Source: Colwellia sp. (GTDB lineage Bacteria; Pseudomonadota; Gammaproteobacteria; Enterobacterales; Alteromonadaceae). From it: 64,000 nt of DNA. Below, in pieces: positions 37,862 to 46,132 of the stretch (position 1 is its first letter; every line of letters begins with the position of its first letter). The translations under genes and the position numbers were made by a program. The notes below the pieces were generated by a model that made no database searches, was not told the origin of the DNA, and saw only the letters and a list, made by a program, of their open reading frames with translations. The stretch spans positions 1 through 64,000 of the forward strand of contig JAESPR010000128.1 of assembly GCA_016765685.1 (NCBI GenBank). Reading direction: 5' to 3'.

Positions 37862-37961
37862 TATATATCAGCAATAAGCTTCAAGTAACAAGCGACAATG
37901 AGAACCAAATTGCTCGCCTAGTATTTAACTGGTTACTTATCACTTTTAACTTGTTACTACA
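37862..37961. repeat. Intergenic palindromic repeat between flhA and flhF
   Basis: The gap contains TCAAGTAACAAGCGACAATG and, about 60 bases on, GGTTACTTATC and TTAACTTGTTACT. These are complementary-leaning units of the AAGTAACAAG family seen elsewhere in the window. Confidence 0.55.
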
Positions 37962-40064
37962 TTACTGCCCTATGGCACTCACAATTTTAATTTGTTTATC
38001 ATCAGGTATTTCTTGATAAGAAATAACTCGCAAACCCGGTATGGTATATTTAACAAACTTAGCCAACACGGTTCGTAAAATTCCTGATGTTAATAATATC
38101 GGTGTATCACCCGCCAACTCTTGCTGCTGAGCACCGTCTGTTAATGATTTTTGCAAACGCTCTGCCAAACCTGGTTCAATACCTGCGCCATCATCACCTG
38201 CCATCTGCATTGACTGGTGCAACATTTGTTCCAACTCAGGTGCCAAGGTTATGACAGGTACTTCAGGGGCTGAGCCAACCAAGTCTTGAATAATAAATTT
38301 TCGCAAGCTAATACGAACAGCAGCCGTTAATACTTCTGCGTCTTGGCTCTTAGGCCCGTATTCAACTAATGTTTGTATAATCGAGCGCATATCTCTTACG
38401 GCAACGCCTTCATTCATTAAACTTTGCAATACTTTCACTACAGTACCTAGCGTTAACGTATCAGGAATAAAACCTTCCACTAATTTAGGGTAGGTTTTAG
38501 CTAACATATCAAGTAAGTTTTGTACTTCTTCATGACCTAATAATTGCGAAGCATTATTAGTTAATATTTGACTTAAATGGGTGGCTAATACCGTGGCCGA
38601 ATCAACCACGGTATAACCTAATGTTTGCGCTTGCTCGCGTTGACTTTGGTTAATCCACACCGCATCTAAACCAAAAGCAGGATCTTTAGTAGCCACGCCA
38701 TCTAATTTACCAAAGACTTGCCCTGGATTAATAGCCAACTCTTGATCATGACGAATTTCAGCCGTGCCAACGGTGACTCCCATTAACGATATTTGATAAC
38801 TATTGGGATCTAAATCTAAATTGTCGCGAATATGCACCGCGGGTACTAAAAAACCAAACTCTTGTGACAGTTTTTTACGAACGCCTTTAATTCGACTCAG
38901 TAATTCACCACCTTGAGCTTTGTCTACTAAGGGAATTAAACGGTAACCTATTTCCAAACCAATAATGTCAACATGATGAACATCATCCCAATCAAGCTCT
39001 TTTATTTCTTCCTCTTTTTTCTGGCTTTGTACTTGCTCTTCTTCTGCCATTTTTTCTAATTCAACCGCTTTTGTTGCTTTATTCTTGCTGCCCAAATAAG
39101 CAGTAGCACCAACCAAAAACGAAAAAAGTAAAAAAACAAAATGTGGCATTCCTGGGATAACCCCCATGACAAACATAACACCGGCAGCGATATAAAGTGA
39201 TTTTTCTTGTCCCAACTGAGAGCTAACTTGCTCGCCCATGTCTTGAGCAGTATTTTGACGCGTGACCACAATCGCGGTGGCAACAGATAAAAGTAACCCT
39301 GGGATTTGTGCCACTAAACCGTCACCAATGGTTAACAAGGTATAAATTTCAACGGCACTATCAAAGGTCAAGTCGTGTTGCACCATACCAATAACCAACC
39401 CACCAACAATGTTAATAAACAAAATCAGAATACCGGCAATCGCATCACCTTTAACAAACTTACTGGCACCATCCATAGAACCATAAAAATCAGCTTCACT
39501 GGTGACTTCAATTCGACGTTCTCTGGCTTCATCAGCATTAATAAAGCCCGCGTTTAAATCAGCATCAATGGCCATTTGTTTGCCCGGCATAGCATCAAGG
39601 GTAAAACGTGCTGTTACTTCTGCAATACGCCCAGCACCCTTGGTAACGACCACAAAATTGATGATGATTAAAACCAAAAACACCACTAAACCTACCGCAT
39701 AGTTACCGCCAATAACAACAGCACCAAACGCTTCGATAACCTTACCTGCAGCGTCAGTGCCATTATGGCCTTCAAGTAATACTATCCGAGTGCTGGCAAC
39801 ATTGAGCGCTAATCGTAAAATAGTGGCAATAAGAATAACCGAAGGAAACGAACCAAAGTCTAATGGTTTTAAGGTATAAACAGTAATTAATAATACCACC
39901 AAAGATAGAGCAATATTAAATGAGAACAGCACATCAAGCAGCCATGGGGGCATAGGTAAAATAACCATACCTAATGCCGCCATAACTAATAACGGTGTAC
40001 CAAGACCCGAAAGGTGAGATAATTTTTTCTTGTCGAACTGATTAAAATAGGCGATTAATTGCAT
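37962..40064 (-). CDS. flhA: Flagellar export gate protein FlhA
   Basis: A 700-residue export-apparatus protein. Eight membrane segments fall in about 20-325. They include the FHIPEP-family signature RIAEVTARFTLDAMPGKQMA (about 146-165). The cytoplasmic domain (about 360-690) forms the nonameric ring that docks chaperone-substrate complexes such as FliS and FliT. A sigma54-type promoter is visible 48 bases upstream, and flhF follows. Confidence 0.96.
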   Translation of the reverse strand: MQLIAYFNQFDKKKLSHLSGLGTPLLVMAALGMVILPMPPWLLDVLFSFNIALSLVVLLITVYTLKPLDFGSFPSVILIATILRLALNVASTRIVLLEGHNGTDAAGKVIEAFGAVVIGGNYAVGLVVFLVLIIINFVVVTKGAGRIAEVTARFTLDAMPGKQMAIDADLNAGFINADEARERRIEVTSEADFYGSMDGASKFVKGDAIAGILILFINIVGGLVIGMVQHDLTFDSAVEIYTLLTIGDGLVAQIPGLLLSVATAIVVTRQNTAQDMGEQVSSQLGQEKSLYIAAGVMFVMGVIPGMPHFVFLLFSFLVGATAYLGSKNKATKAVELEKMAEEEQVQSQKKEEEIKELDWDDVHHVDIIGLEIGYRLIPLVDKAQGGELLSRIKGVRKKLSQEFGFLVPAVHIRDNLDLDPNSYQISLMGVTVGTAEIRHDQELAINPGQVFGKLDGVATKDPAFGLDAVWINQSQREQAQTLGYTVVDSATVLATHLSQILTNNASQLLGHEEVQNLLDMLAKTYPKLVEGFIPDTLTLGTVVKVLQSLMNEGVAVRDMRSIIQTLVEYGPKSQDAEVLTAAVRISLRKFIIQDLVGSAPEVPVITLAPELEQMLHQSMQMAGDDGAGIEPGLAERLQKSLTDGAQQQELAGDTPILLTSGILRTVLAKFVKYTIPGLRVISYQEIPDDKQIKIVSAIGQ

Positions 40065-40112
40065 TGGATACAGCTTGCTCTTGATGATGATTTTTTGACG
40101 CTAATGATGAAT

Positions 40113-40130
40113 TTGCAAAAGCTATACCAG
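40113..40130 (-). promoter_or_regulatory. flhA: Sigma54-type promoter of flhA
   Basis: Minus strand reads CTGGTATAGCTTTTGCAA. The invariant GG and GC are 10 bases apart and the -12 TTGCA is well conserved; the -24 side deviates (TGGTAT for TGGCAC). It lies about 48 bases before the flhA start. Confidence 0.6.
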
Positions 40131-40137
40131 AACGACC

Positions 40138-40207
40138 AGTGGCGAGTTATAAGTGACGAGTTTAAGCTACAAGTAACGAAGTGATCTTAACTCGCTACTC
40201 ACTATTC
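40138..40207. repeat. Intergenic palindromic repeat between flhB and flhA
   Basis: Arms starting GCGAGTTATAAGTGACGAGTT and ending ACTCGCTACTCACTATTCGC form an imperfect 21-bp inverted repeat. A direct unit, ACAAGTAACGAAGTG, lies between the arms. Confidence 0.6.
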
Positions 40208-40217
40208 GCAACGGCGA

Positions 40218-41348
40218 TTAGTATTTAAACTCTTCAGGGATGGGCAGTTCTTTAGCGATTGGAATCGGTTTTTTAGCCCGACCTTTTTTATGTTCACTCA
40301 GTTGAAAAATAAAGGCTAGTACTTGTGCTACCGCGGCATATAACTCTTCAGGAATATCTTGATTAACTTCTGAGGTGTAATATAAGGAGCGCGCTAAGGC
40401 CGCTGACTGAACTATTTCAACACCATTTTCTTTCGCTATGGTGCGAATATGTATTGCCATTTCATCCATTCCTTTGGCAATAATTTTAGGGGCACCGCCA
40501 ACACTGGGGTCATATTTTAGCGCAATACTGTAATGAGTAGGATTGGTGATCACAACATCAGAATTAGGTACTTCGCTCATCATTCTTCGCTGCGACATAT
40601 CATATTGAGTTTGTTTTATCCGCCCTTTAATTTCAGGGTTACCCTCAGTATTTTTGAACTCATCTTTAACTTCTTGTTTCGTCATTTTTAATTGACGATT
40701 GTGATTCCAGACCTGATATGGCGCATCAATAACCACAATAATACCAATGGATAAAGCTAAGGCTAAAAACATCCACAATAGCATAGTAACAGCATGTTCA
40801 AAATTAGTAGGTATCGCCTCTAGACTTAACCCTAAAATTTGTTCAAAAAGTCCACTAAGCAAAAAATAAACAACGGTAACAACCACTAAAAATTTCAGAA
40901 TGGATTTTAATAGCTCAACCGCTGCTTGCACACCAAACATACGTTTGAAACCTTCTAACGGAGAAAGTCGACTTGCTTTCGGTGCCATTGCTTGCCAAGA
41001 AAAAGCCATGCCGCCCAACATGGTGTTCCCTATGAAAGCGGCCACCATAATGATAAAAAAAATAGCCGCCATAGGAAAAACAACAACGCCAACGCCACTA
41101 GATATAACATTCATTAATGCATGAACATCCATGGTTTCTCGACGACTTAACGAAAATAAACGTTTCATCATCGTTGATAAACCGTCAACTAAGGCACTAC
41201 CCATCACCATCATAGCAAAGGCACTGCCCACTAAAACAAACATGGTACCTAAATCTTTAGAACGGGCTATTTGGCCTTTTTTTCGTGCATCGGTGAGTTT
41301 TTTTGCCGTTGGCTCTTCGGTTTTTTCACCACTGTCTGACTCAGCCAT
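40218..41348 (-). CDS. flhB: Flagellar export switch protein FlhB
   Basis: A 376-residue protein of the export gate with four membrane segments (about 32-55, 88-110, 145-168, 187-208). The cytoplasmic domain has the autocleavage motif NPTH (Asn269-Pro270) that, after cleavage, switches export from rod/hook to filament substrates once FliK signals hook length. It is last in the fliK-to-flhB run, 27 bases after fliR. Confidence 0.95.
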   Translation of the reverse strand: MAESDSGEKTEEPTAKKLTDARKKGQIARSKDLGTMFVLVGSAFAMMVMGSALVDGLSTMMKRLFSLSRRETMDVHALMNVISSGVGVVVFPMAAIFFIIMVAAFIGNTMLGGMAFSWQAMAPKASRLSPLEGFKRMFGVQAAVELLKSILKFLVVVTVVYFLLSGLFEQILGLSLEAIPTNFEHAVTMLLWMFLALALSIGIIVVIDAPYQVWNHNRQLKMTKQEVKDEFKNTEGNPEIKGRIKQTQYDMSQRRMMSEVPNSDVVITNPTHYSIALKYDPSVGGAPKIIAKGMDEMAIHIRTIAKENGVEIVQSAALARSLYYTSEVNQDIPEELYAAVAQVLAFIFQLSEHKKGRAKKPIPIAKELPIPEEFKY

Positions 41349-41375
41349 AGTTATATCCCGTGACTTTTAATTAAG

Positions 41376-42158
41376 TCATATTGCCTTACAGTCAATCAAG
41401 TAACAGCTAAAATCGAGCGCTCGCTGCCATTGCAATTCAAAATGTACAAGAAAGTTACCAAAGGTTAACCACATAATGAGCAAACCCGCCATCATGGTAA
41501 TAGGAAAACCTATAGCAAAAATATTAAGCTGTGGCGCGGCTCGGGTCATAACACCAAAAGAAAAATTAATCAGTAACATCGCCGTTAACGGGGCTAGTGC
41601 TAACGACAAAGCGGTAGCAAACATCCAACTTCCCCATAAAACGATCTCTTTATATTTAATACTAGCAAAATGTTCATTACCAATAGGCATGGTTTCAAAA
41701 CTAGCAACTATAAACTGCAAATAGGCTAAATGACCGTCCATCGTCCAAAAAAGCAGGGTTGATAATATTAAGAAAAATTGTCCAACAGCAGGCACATTCA
41801 TACCACTAGCAGGGTCTACCAAAGAAGCAAAACCCAAACCTGATTGCATCGCAATAATTTGCCCCGCAAGGGTGAATGTATTTACCACCATAACAGTAAT
41901 AAAACCCAAGGTAATGCCAATAAGCATTTGTTGCCCAATCACTAAAAATGTACTAAAAGACAATAGCTGTTCAACGTGTGTTGGTGGTATTGCTGGCATG
42001 ACAGCTATCGTTAGGCTCACACATAAAAATAGTTTAATACGGGCAGGAAGAGTTCGAGCGCCAAAACCGATCATTGTCATGATTAAGGCAGCAATACGGG
42101 TAAATGGTAGAATAAAATCAGCGATATACTGATTAACAACTGATTCGGTAAATTCCAT
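41376..42158 (-). CDS. fliR: Flagellar export protein FliR
   Basis: A 260-residue membrane protein of the FliPQR export channel, with about six hydrophobic segments. The conserved block QSGLGFASLVDPASGMNVPAVGQF is present near 104-127. The first base of its ATG overlaps the last of the fliQ stop. Confidence 0.94.
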   Translation of the reverse strand: MEFTESVVNQYIADFILPFTRIAALIMTMIGFGARTLPARIKLFLCVSLTIAVMPAIPPTHVEQLLSFSTFLVIGQQMLIGITLGFITVMVVNTFTLAGQIIAMQSGLGFASLVDPASGMNVPAVGQFFLILSTLLFWTMDGHLAYLQFIVASFETMPIGNEHFASIKYKEIVLWGSWMFATALSLALAPLTAMLLINFSFGVMTRAAPQLNIFAIGFPITMMAGLLIMWLTFGNFLVHFELQWQRALDFSCYLIDCKAI

Positions 42159-42427
42159 TAGCTGACAACGTTTGGTATGCTAGCAATTAATCGAAAGGTG
42201 TAGTCCATAAGCTTTTGCACCCCCCAATGACCTCCGTATATAATGGCAAGTAACGTGACTATAAGACGGGGTAAAAAGCTCAAGGTTTGTTCATTAATTG
42301 ACGTTGCGGCCTGAAAAATAGCGACTAACAAGCCAACAAATAAGCTAGGTAAAATAACTGCAGTCACGAGTAAAATAACTAGTAATAATGCATCTCTTAA
42401 TATGTCGACAAAAACTTCTGGTCCCAT
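42158..42427 (-). CDS. fliQ: Flagellar export protein FliQ
   Basis: An 89-residue protein with two membrane helices (about 15-38, 50-72), a component of the FliPQR gate. The QAATSINEQTLSFLPRL loop is highly conserved. It follows fliP after a 54-base gap that contains a short piece of the AAGTAACAAG-type repeat. Confidence 0.94.
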   Translation of the reverse strand: MGPEVFVDILRDALLLVILLVTAVILPSLFVGLLVAIFQAATSINEQTLSFLPRLIVTLLAIIYGGHWGVQKLMDYTFRLIASIPNVVS

Positions 42428-42435
42428 CTTAGCTT

Positions 42436-42480
42436 CTCTTGTTCGTTTACTTGTCGCTTCAAACTTACCGCTTATAGCTT
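42436..42480. repeat. Short intergenic repeat fragment between fliP and fliQ
   Basis: The 54-base gap reads CTTGTTCGTTTACTTGTCGC, then TTACCGCTTATAGCTTGTTA. It is a reduced copy of the repeat family found beside other flagellar genes. Confidence 0.4.
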
Positions 42481-42481
42481 G

Positions 42482-43243
42482 TTAACTACCCATACCATAA
42501 CTGGTGGCAATAGTACCTATCACTAAATTCCAACCATCAATCAATACAAATAGCATTAATTTAAACGGTAATGAAACTATCATGGGTGATAACATCATCA
42601 TACCCATCGCCATCAAAATACTCGCAACCACTAAATCGATAATCAAAAAAGGAATAAATAATATAAAACCAATTTGAAAGGCGGTTTTTAGTTCACTGAT
42701 AATAAAAGCAGGAATAATAACTGTCATCGGTAAATCTGTTGGTTTATCTACCGCCTCAATACCAGCCATAGACGCTAAGGTATCTAAGTCTTTTATGCGC
42801 GTTTGCTCAAGCATAAAAGCGCGTAATGGTATTTTACCTTTATCAATCGCTTCTACTGAAGTTAATTGCTTCGCTAAATAAGGCTGAATAGCGGTTTCAT
42901 CTATTTGATTATAAACGGGCGTCATAATAAAAATCGTCATAAATAAGGTCAAACCTATAATGACTTGATTTGACGGAGTTTGCTGCAAACCAAACGCTTG
43001 TCGTAAGATTGCCATCACCACCACAATACGAGTGAAAGACGTCATCATTATCACCGCGGCAGGTATAAAGCCTAGCGCAGTCATAAACATAAGTATTTGC
43101 AAGGTCACTGAGTACTCTTGCGAGCCATCAGCATTTGTAGTCAACGTCAGTGCGGTCATCGACAAATCTTCCGCAGCAAAAACGCCAAAACTTAACGTTG
43201 AGGTTAACAGTGTGAATAAAACAAACCAGACAATTTTTTTCAT
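42482..43243 (-). CDS. fliP: Flagellar export protein FliP
   Basis: A 253-residue core subunit of the export channel, with a cleavable signal peptide (hydrophobic 4-22, ending before AAED). Four membrane helices follow. The conserved [20 protein letters not shown] and [19 protein letters not shown] blocks are visible. It follows fliO by 6 bases. Confidence 0.95.
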   Translation of the reverse strand: MKKIVWFVLFTLLTSTLSFGVFAAEDLSMTALTLTTNADGSQEYSVTLQILMFMTALGFIPAAVIMMTSFTRIVVVMAILRQAFGLQQTPSNQVIIGLTLFMTIFIMTPVYNQIDETAIQPYLAKQLTSVEAIDKGKIPLRAFMLEQTRIKDLDTLASMAGIEAVDKPTDLPMTVIIPAFIISELKTAFQIGFILFIPFLIIDLVVASILMAMGMMMLSPMIVSLPFKLMLFVLIDGWNLVIGTIATSYGMGS

Positions 43244-43249
43244 AATTAT

Positions 43250-43849
43250 TTATTTTCTACTTGTTGTTTCACTGGTGGCACTATTACTATTAGCATCAGT
43301 GCTATTAGCCGTGGTTTCAAGACTATTTTTTTGTAAAAAAGACAATACGTTGCCAGACAATGCTAACGGTTTATTTGTTTGAATATCAAGTGGTTTTTCT
43401 AGGCTTTTAAGCAAAGATACTTGTTGTGGGCAAACACCTAACACTAGTTGTTGTTCACCAATTTGCACCACCACAAGTCGTTCTTTGGCGCCTAACGATA
43501 AACTAGCAACAACATTTAATTGCTTAGTATTTTGTTGGGTCAGATTAAACCGCTTTAACACCAAAGCACTGATAATAATTAAGGCTAACACCATTAACAA
43601 CGACAAAATCATACTACTAGCATCCATGTTTGCCATCACATGTTTACCCACTTGCGGGCTATATTTACCCGTGATTGAGGGGCTAGCTTTTGGATCTTCC
43701 TCTAACTGAGCACTGTTAGTGACGGCAGCATTACCTTGAATAAAAGAACTTTGAATAAAAGAGCCTTGAGTAAAAAAGCCTTGAGCAAGAGAGCCTTGAG
43801 CCAAGAAGCACCATGAAAAAATTAATAGAAGAATAAATTTTTTCATCAT
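43250..43849 (-). CDS. fliO: Flagellar biosynthesis protein FliO
   Basis: A 199-residue single-span protein that helps assemble the FliP ring. A signal-like N-terminus (about 4-22) is followed by an export-side segment with five degenerate LAQGS/FIQGS repeats, encoded by a 15-bp minisatellite. The membrane segment (about 80-100) and the compact cytoplasmic domain (LNVVASLSLGAKERLVVVQIGEQQLVLGV) match FliO. The Ser/Thr/Asn-rich tail is variable. Start overlaps the fliN stop by one base. Confidence 0.88.
   Translation of the reverse strand: MMKKFILLLIFSWCFLAQGSLAQGFFTQGSFIQSSFIQGNAAVTNSAQLEEDPKASPSITGKYSPQVGKHVMANMDASSMILSLLMVLALIIISALVLKRFNLTQQNTKQLNVVASLSLGAKERLVVVQIGEQQLVLGVCPQQVSLLKSLEKPLDIQTNKPLALSGNVLSFLQKNSLETTANSTDANSNSATSETTSRK
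43734..43808. repeat. fliO: 15-bp minisatellite in the fliO N-terminus
   Basis: Five degenerate head-to-tail 15-base units, plus-strand consensus CCTTGAGTAAAAGAG, encode repeated five-residue units (such as FIQGS) just after the FliO signal segment. The period is a multiple of three, so copy-number change keeps the frame. Confidence 0.9.
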
Positions 43850-44253
43850 TATTTTAATTTCTTAATTCGTTCTGTTTGGCTAATCACATCCGTTAGGCGA
43901 ATACCAAACTTGTCATTAACAACCACAACTTCACCATGGGCAATAAGCGTGCCGTTCACTAACACATCTAATGCTTCACCGGCGACGCGATCAAGCTCTA
44001 CTACCGAGCCTTGATTGAGCTGTAATAAATTTCGGATACTGATATGGCTGCGACCCACTTCCATAGAAATAGTCACGGGGATATCTAAAATGGTATCAAG
44101 TTTGCGTTTTTCTTCACCCGTGATCGGGGCATGTTCTTCGGTTAGCTCTTCTAGCTCAACTGCTTCGGCTTTGTTAGAGTCTTCCGCGGCTTCGGCCTGT
44201 TCATCTAATGCCTCATCCCACATACTTAGATCTTCTTCATTGTCATTACTCAT
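43849..44253 (-). CDS. fliN: Flagellar motor switch protein FliN
   Basis: A 134-residue C-ring protein. A variable acidic N-terminus (about 1-50) precedes the SpoA domain (about 55-130), with IPVTISMEVGRSHISIRNLLQL and VNDKFGIRLTDVIS. It forms the lower ring with FliM and docks the export ATPase via FliH. It follows fliM by 61 bases. Confidence 0.94.
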   Translation of the reverse strand: MSNDNEEDLSMWDEALDEQAEAAEDSNKAEAVELEELTEEHAPITGEEKRKLDTILDIPVTISMEVGRSHISIRNLLQLNQGSVVELDRVAGEALDVLVNGTLIAHGEVVVVNDKFGIRLTDVISQTERIKKLK

Positions 44254-44314
44254 ACCGCTTGCCTCAATTTTTTCTTTACTATTAATGTTTCATACCAACT
44301 TAAGAAAGTGGGTA

Positions 44315-45379
44315 TTATAAGTCGTCTTCTAACAATTCCAGTTCAGCATCACTATCGAGGCGTTTTCCACCTTTGGTTAAAATAGTCAATTCAGATTTAA
44401 CTGATTCTGGGCGTTTAATTTTCTCTTCAATTTTCAAGGCAACATTGTCTCGGCTACGCCCTAATTTAGCTCTAAATGTTGGTAAATCCTCAATCAGTAC
44501 CGTGATATGTTCAGGCATTTCTATCGGAATGATATCGCCTACCGTTAAGTCCATAACTTGACTTAACGGTATATCTACTTCCAAAAATCTAGTATTTAGG
44601 TTAACAGCTACATCCATAATTTCATCGCGAAGCGCTTTAGACCAGCGCATATCAGTGTCTTCCTTATCACTTTGTACCCCGGCATCGAGCAGTTCTCTAA
44701 TCGGCTCTAACATTGAGTAAGGTAAAGCAATATGAAAATCGCCGCCACCACCGTCTAGTTCGATGTGAAAAGAACTAATAACAACCACCTCTGTTGGGCT
44801 CACTATATTTGCCATAGCGGGGTTAACTTCAGAGTCTAGATATTCAAAAGATACATCCATCACCGGTGACCAGGCTTCTTTGTAGTCTTCAAATATTAAT
44901 TTTAATAACATTTGAATGATTCGACGTTCTGTCGGGGTAAATTCTCGACCTTCAATTTTAGCGTGATAACGACCATCTCCACCAAAAAAATTATCGACTA
45001 AAATGAAGACTAAACGCGCTTCCATTGTGATCAAACCGGTGCCTTTTAACGGGCGAAAACGCACCATATTCAAGCTAGTAGGTACAAATAAAGTGTGAAT
45101 GTACTCACCAAATTTAATCATTTGAATACCGTTTATCGATACTTCAGCAGTGCGGCGCATCATGTTAAATAAACTGATGCGCATATGACGAGCAAAACGT
45201 TCGTTGACCATTTCCAAGGTTGGCATACGACCACGGACAATGCGATCTTGTGAAGAAAAGTCATAGTCAGCACTACCGTCTGCACGATCGCTAACCTCTT
45301 CAACTTCATCTTCTTCTTCAACATCATCAACACCGTGTAATAGCGCGTCAATTTCGTCTTGGGATAATAAATCACTCAC
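44315..45379 (-). CDS. fliM: Flagellar motor switch protein FliM
   Basis: A 354-residue switch protein. The N-terminal peptide LSQDEIDALLHGV binds phospho-CheY. The middle domain (about 50-240) contacts FliG, and the C-terminal SpoA domain (about 260-330) pairs with FliN. The length and order match the family. A 75-base gap with a palindromic repeat separates it from fliL. Confidence 0.95.
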   Translation of the reverse strand: MSDLLSQDEIDALLHGVDDVEEEDEVEEVSDRADGSADYDFSSQDRIVRGRMPTLEMVNERFARHMRISLFNMMRRTAEVSINGIQMIKFGEYIHTLFVPTSLNMVRFRPLKGTGLITMEARLVFILVDNFFGGDGRYHAKIEGREFTPTERRIIQMLLKLIFEDYKEAWSPVMDVSFEYLDSEVNPAMANIVSPTEVVVISSFHIELDGGGGDFHIALPYSMLEPIRELLDAGVQSDKEDTDMRWSKALRDEIMDVAVNLNTRFLEVDIPLSQVMDLTVGDIIPIEMPEHITVLIEDLPTFRAKLGRSRDNVALKIEEKIKRPESVKSELTILTKGGKRLDSDAELELLEDDL

Positions 45380-45392
45380 TCGTCATTCTCTT

Positions 45393-45450
45393 TTTCGCTG
45401 GTTACTTACTTTTAACTTAAAACTTTCAACTAGTAGCTAACAGTTATGCT
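45393..45450. repeat. Short intergenic repeat between fliM and fliL
   Basis: The gap reads CTGGTTACTTACTTTTAACT, then TTTCAACTAGTAGCTAACAG. It is a partial member of the AAGTAACAAG-type family; no terminator shape is obvious. Confidence 0.4.
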
Positions 45451-45454
45451 GTTA

Positions 45455-46021
45455 TTACTGCATAACAAAACCGGTAAATAATACTTTTTCAACGGTTTTA
45501 TTACCTTCAAGATCTTTCATTACTAATTGCACTGCCGCAAGTGATTGTTGCTTTAATGCTTCTTTACCCGCACTGGTGGCTAAATCATCGGCATTGGCTT
45601 GTGAAAAAATATTCAATAAGGTGCTTTCAATTAATGGTACGTGCATTTTAGCATTTTCTTCATTGTCTTCACCGCGTACCAATAATTGCACTCGAATTTC
45701 AACAAAACGATCACGGGCGGCACCCGGAACATTAAAACGAAATGGTCTAGGCATAGGCACATAAAGTGCACTACCAACTTGAGCGCCTTGTGCTTCATCA
45801 ATACTTCCACTACCAACAGTAGATGATTCGCCTTCACTTACCGTGTCAGTTTGCTCGGTAGTTGTCGCACTGTCACCACCCATTAAAAAGAAATAGGCTC
45901 CGCCACCGGCCAGCAAAACAACCACGGCGATAATGATTATCATCATCTTTTTCTTCTTGCCGCCACCATCTGCTTCTAGATCAGCTTCTTTACCTTCCGC
46001 TTTACCTTTTTCGTCAGCCAT
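45455..46021 (-). CDS. fliL: Flagellar basal-body protein FliL
   Basis: A 188-residue single-span protein near the stator that stabilises motor function. A charged cytoplasmic N-terminus ends in KKKK, then comes the membrane segment (about 27-46). A Ser/Thr/Glu linker and a periplasmic SPFH-like domain (about 85-188) follow. The start is ATG 46021, with AAGGGA a few bases upstream; the ten-codon longer reading has no such site. It is downstream of fliK by 111 bases. Confidence 0.92.
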   Translation of the reverse strand: MADEKGKAEGKEADLEADGGGKKKKMMIIIIAVVVLLAGGGAYFFLMGGDSATTTEQTDTVSEGESSTVGSGSIDEAQGAQVGSALYVPMPRPFRFNVPGAARDRFVEIRVQLLVRGEDNEENAKMHVPLIESTLLNIFSQANADDLATSAGKEALKQQSLAAVQLVMKDLEGNKTVEKVLFTGFVMQ

Positions 46022-46132
46022 GAGTTCCCTTAAATTTTTTATCTTAATCACTAGGGTAAACTATATCGTTGAATAGCCTTCTAGCCAATGTGTTTTCATC
46101 AACTTAGTGCTATTTACCTGCAATTGGTCACT

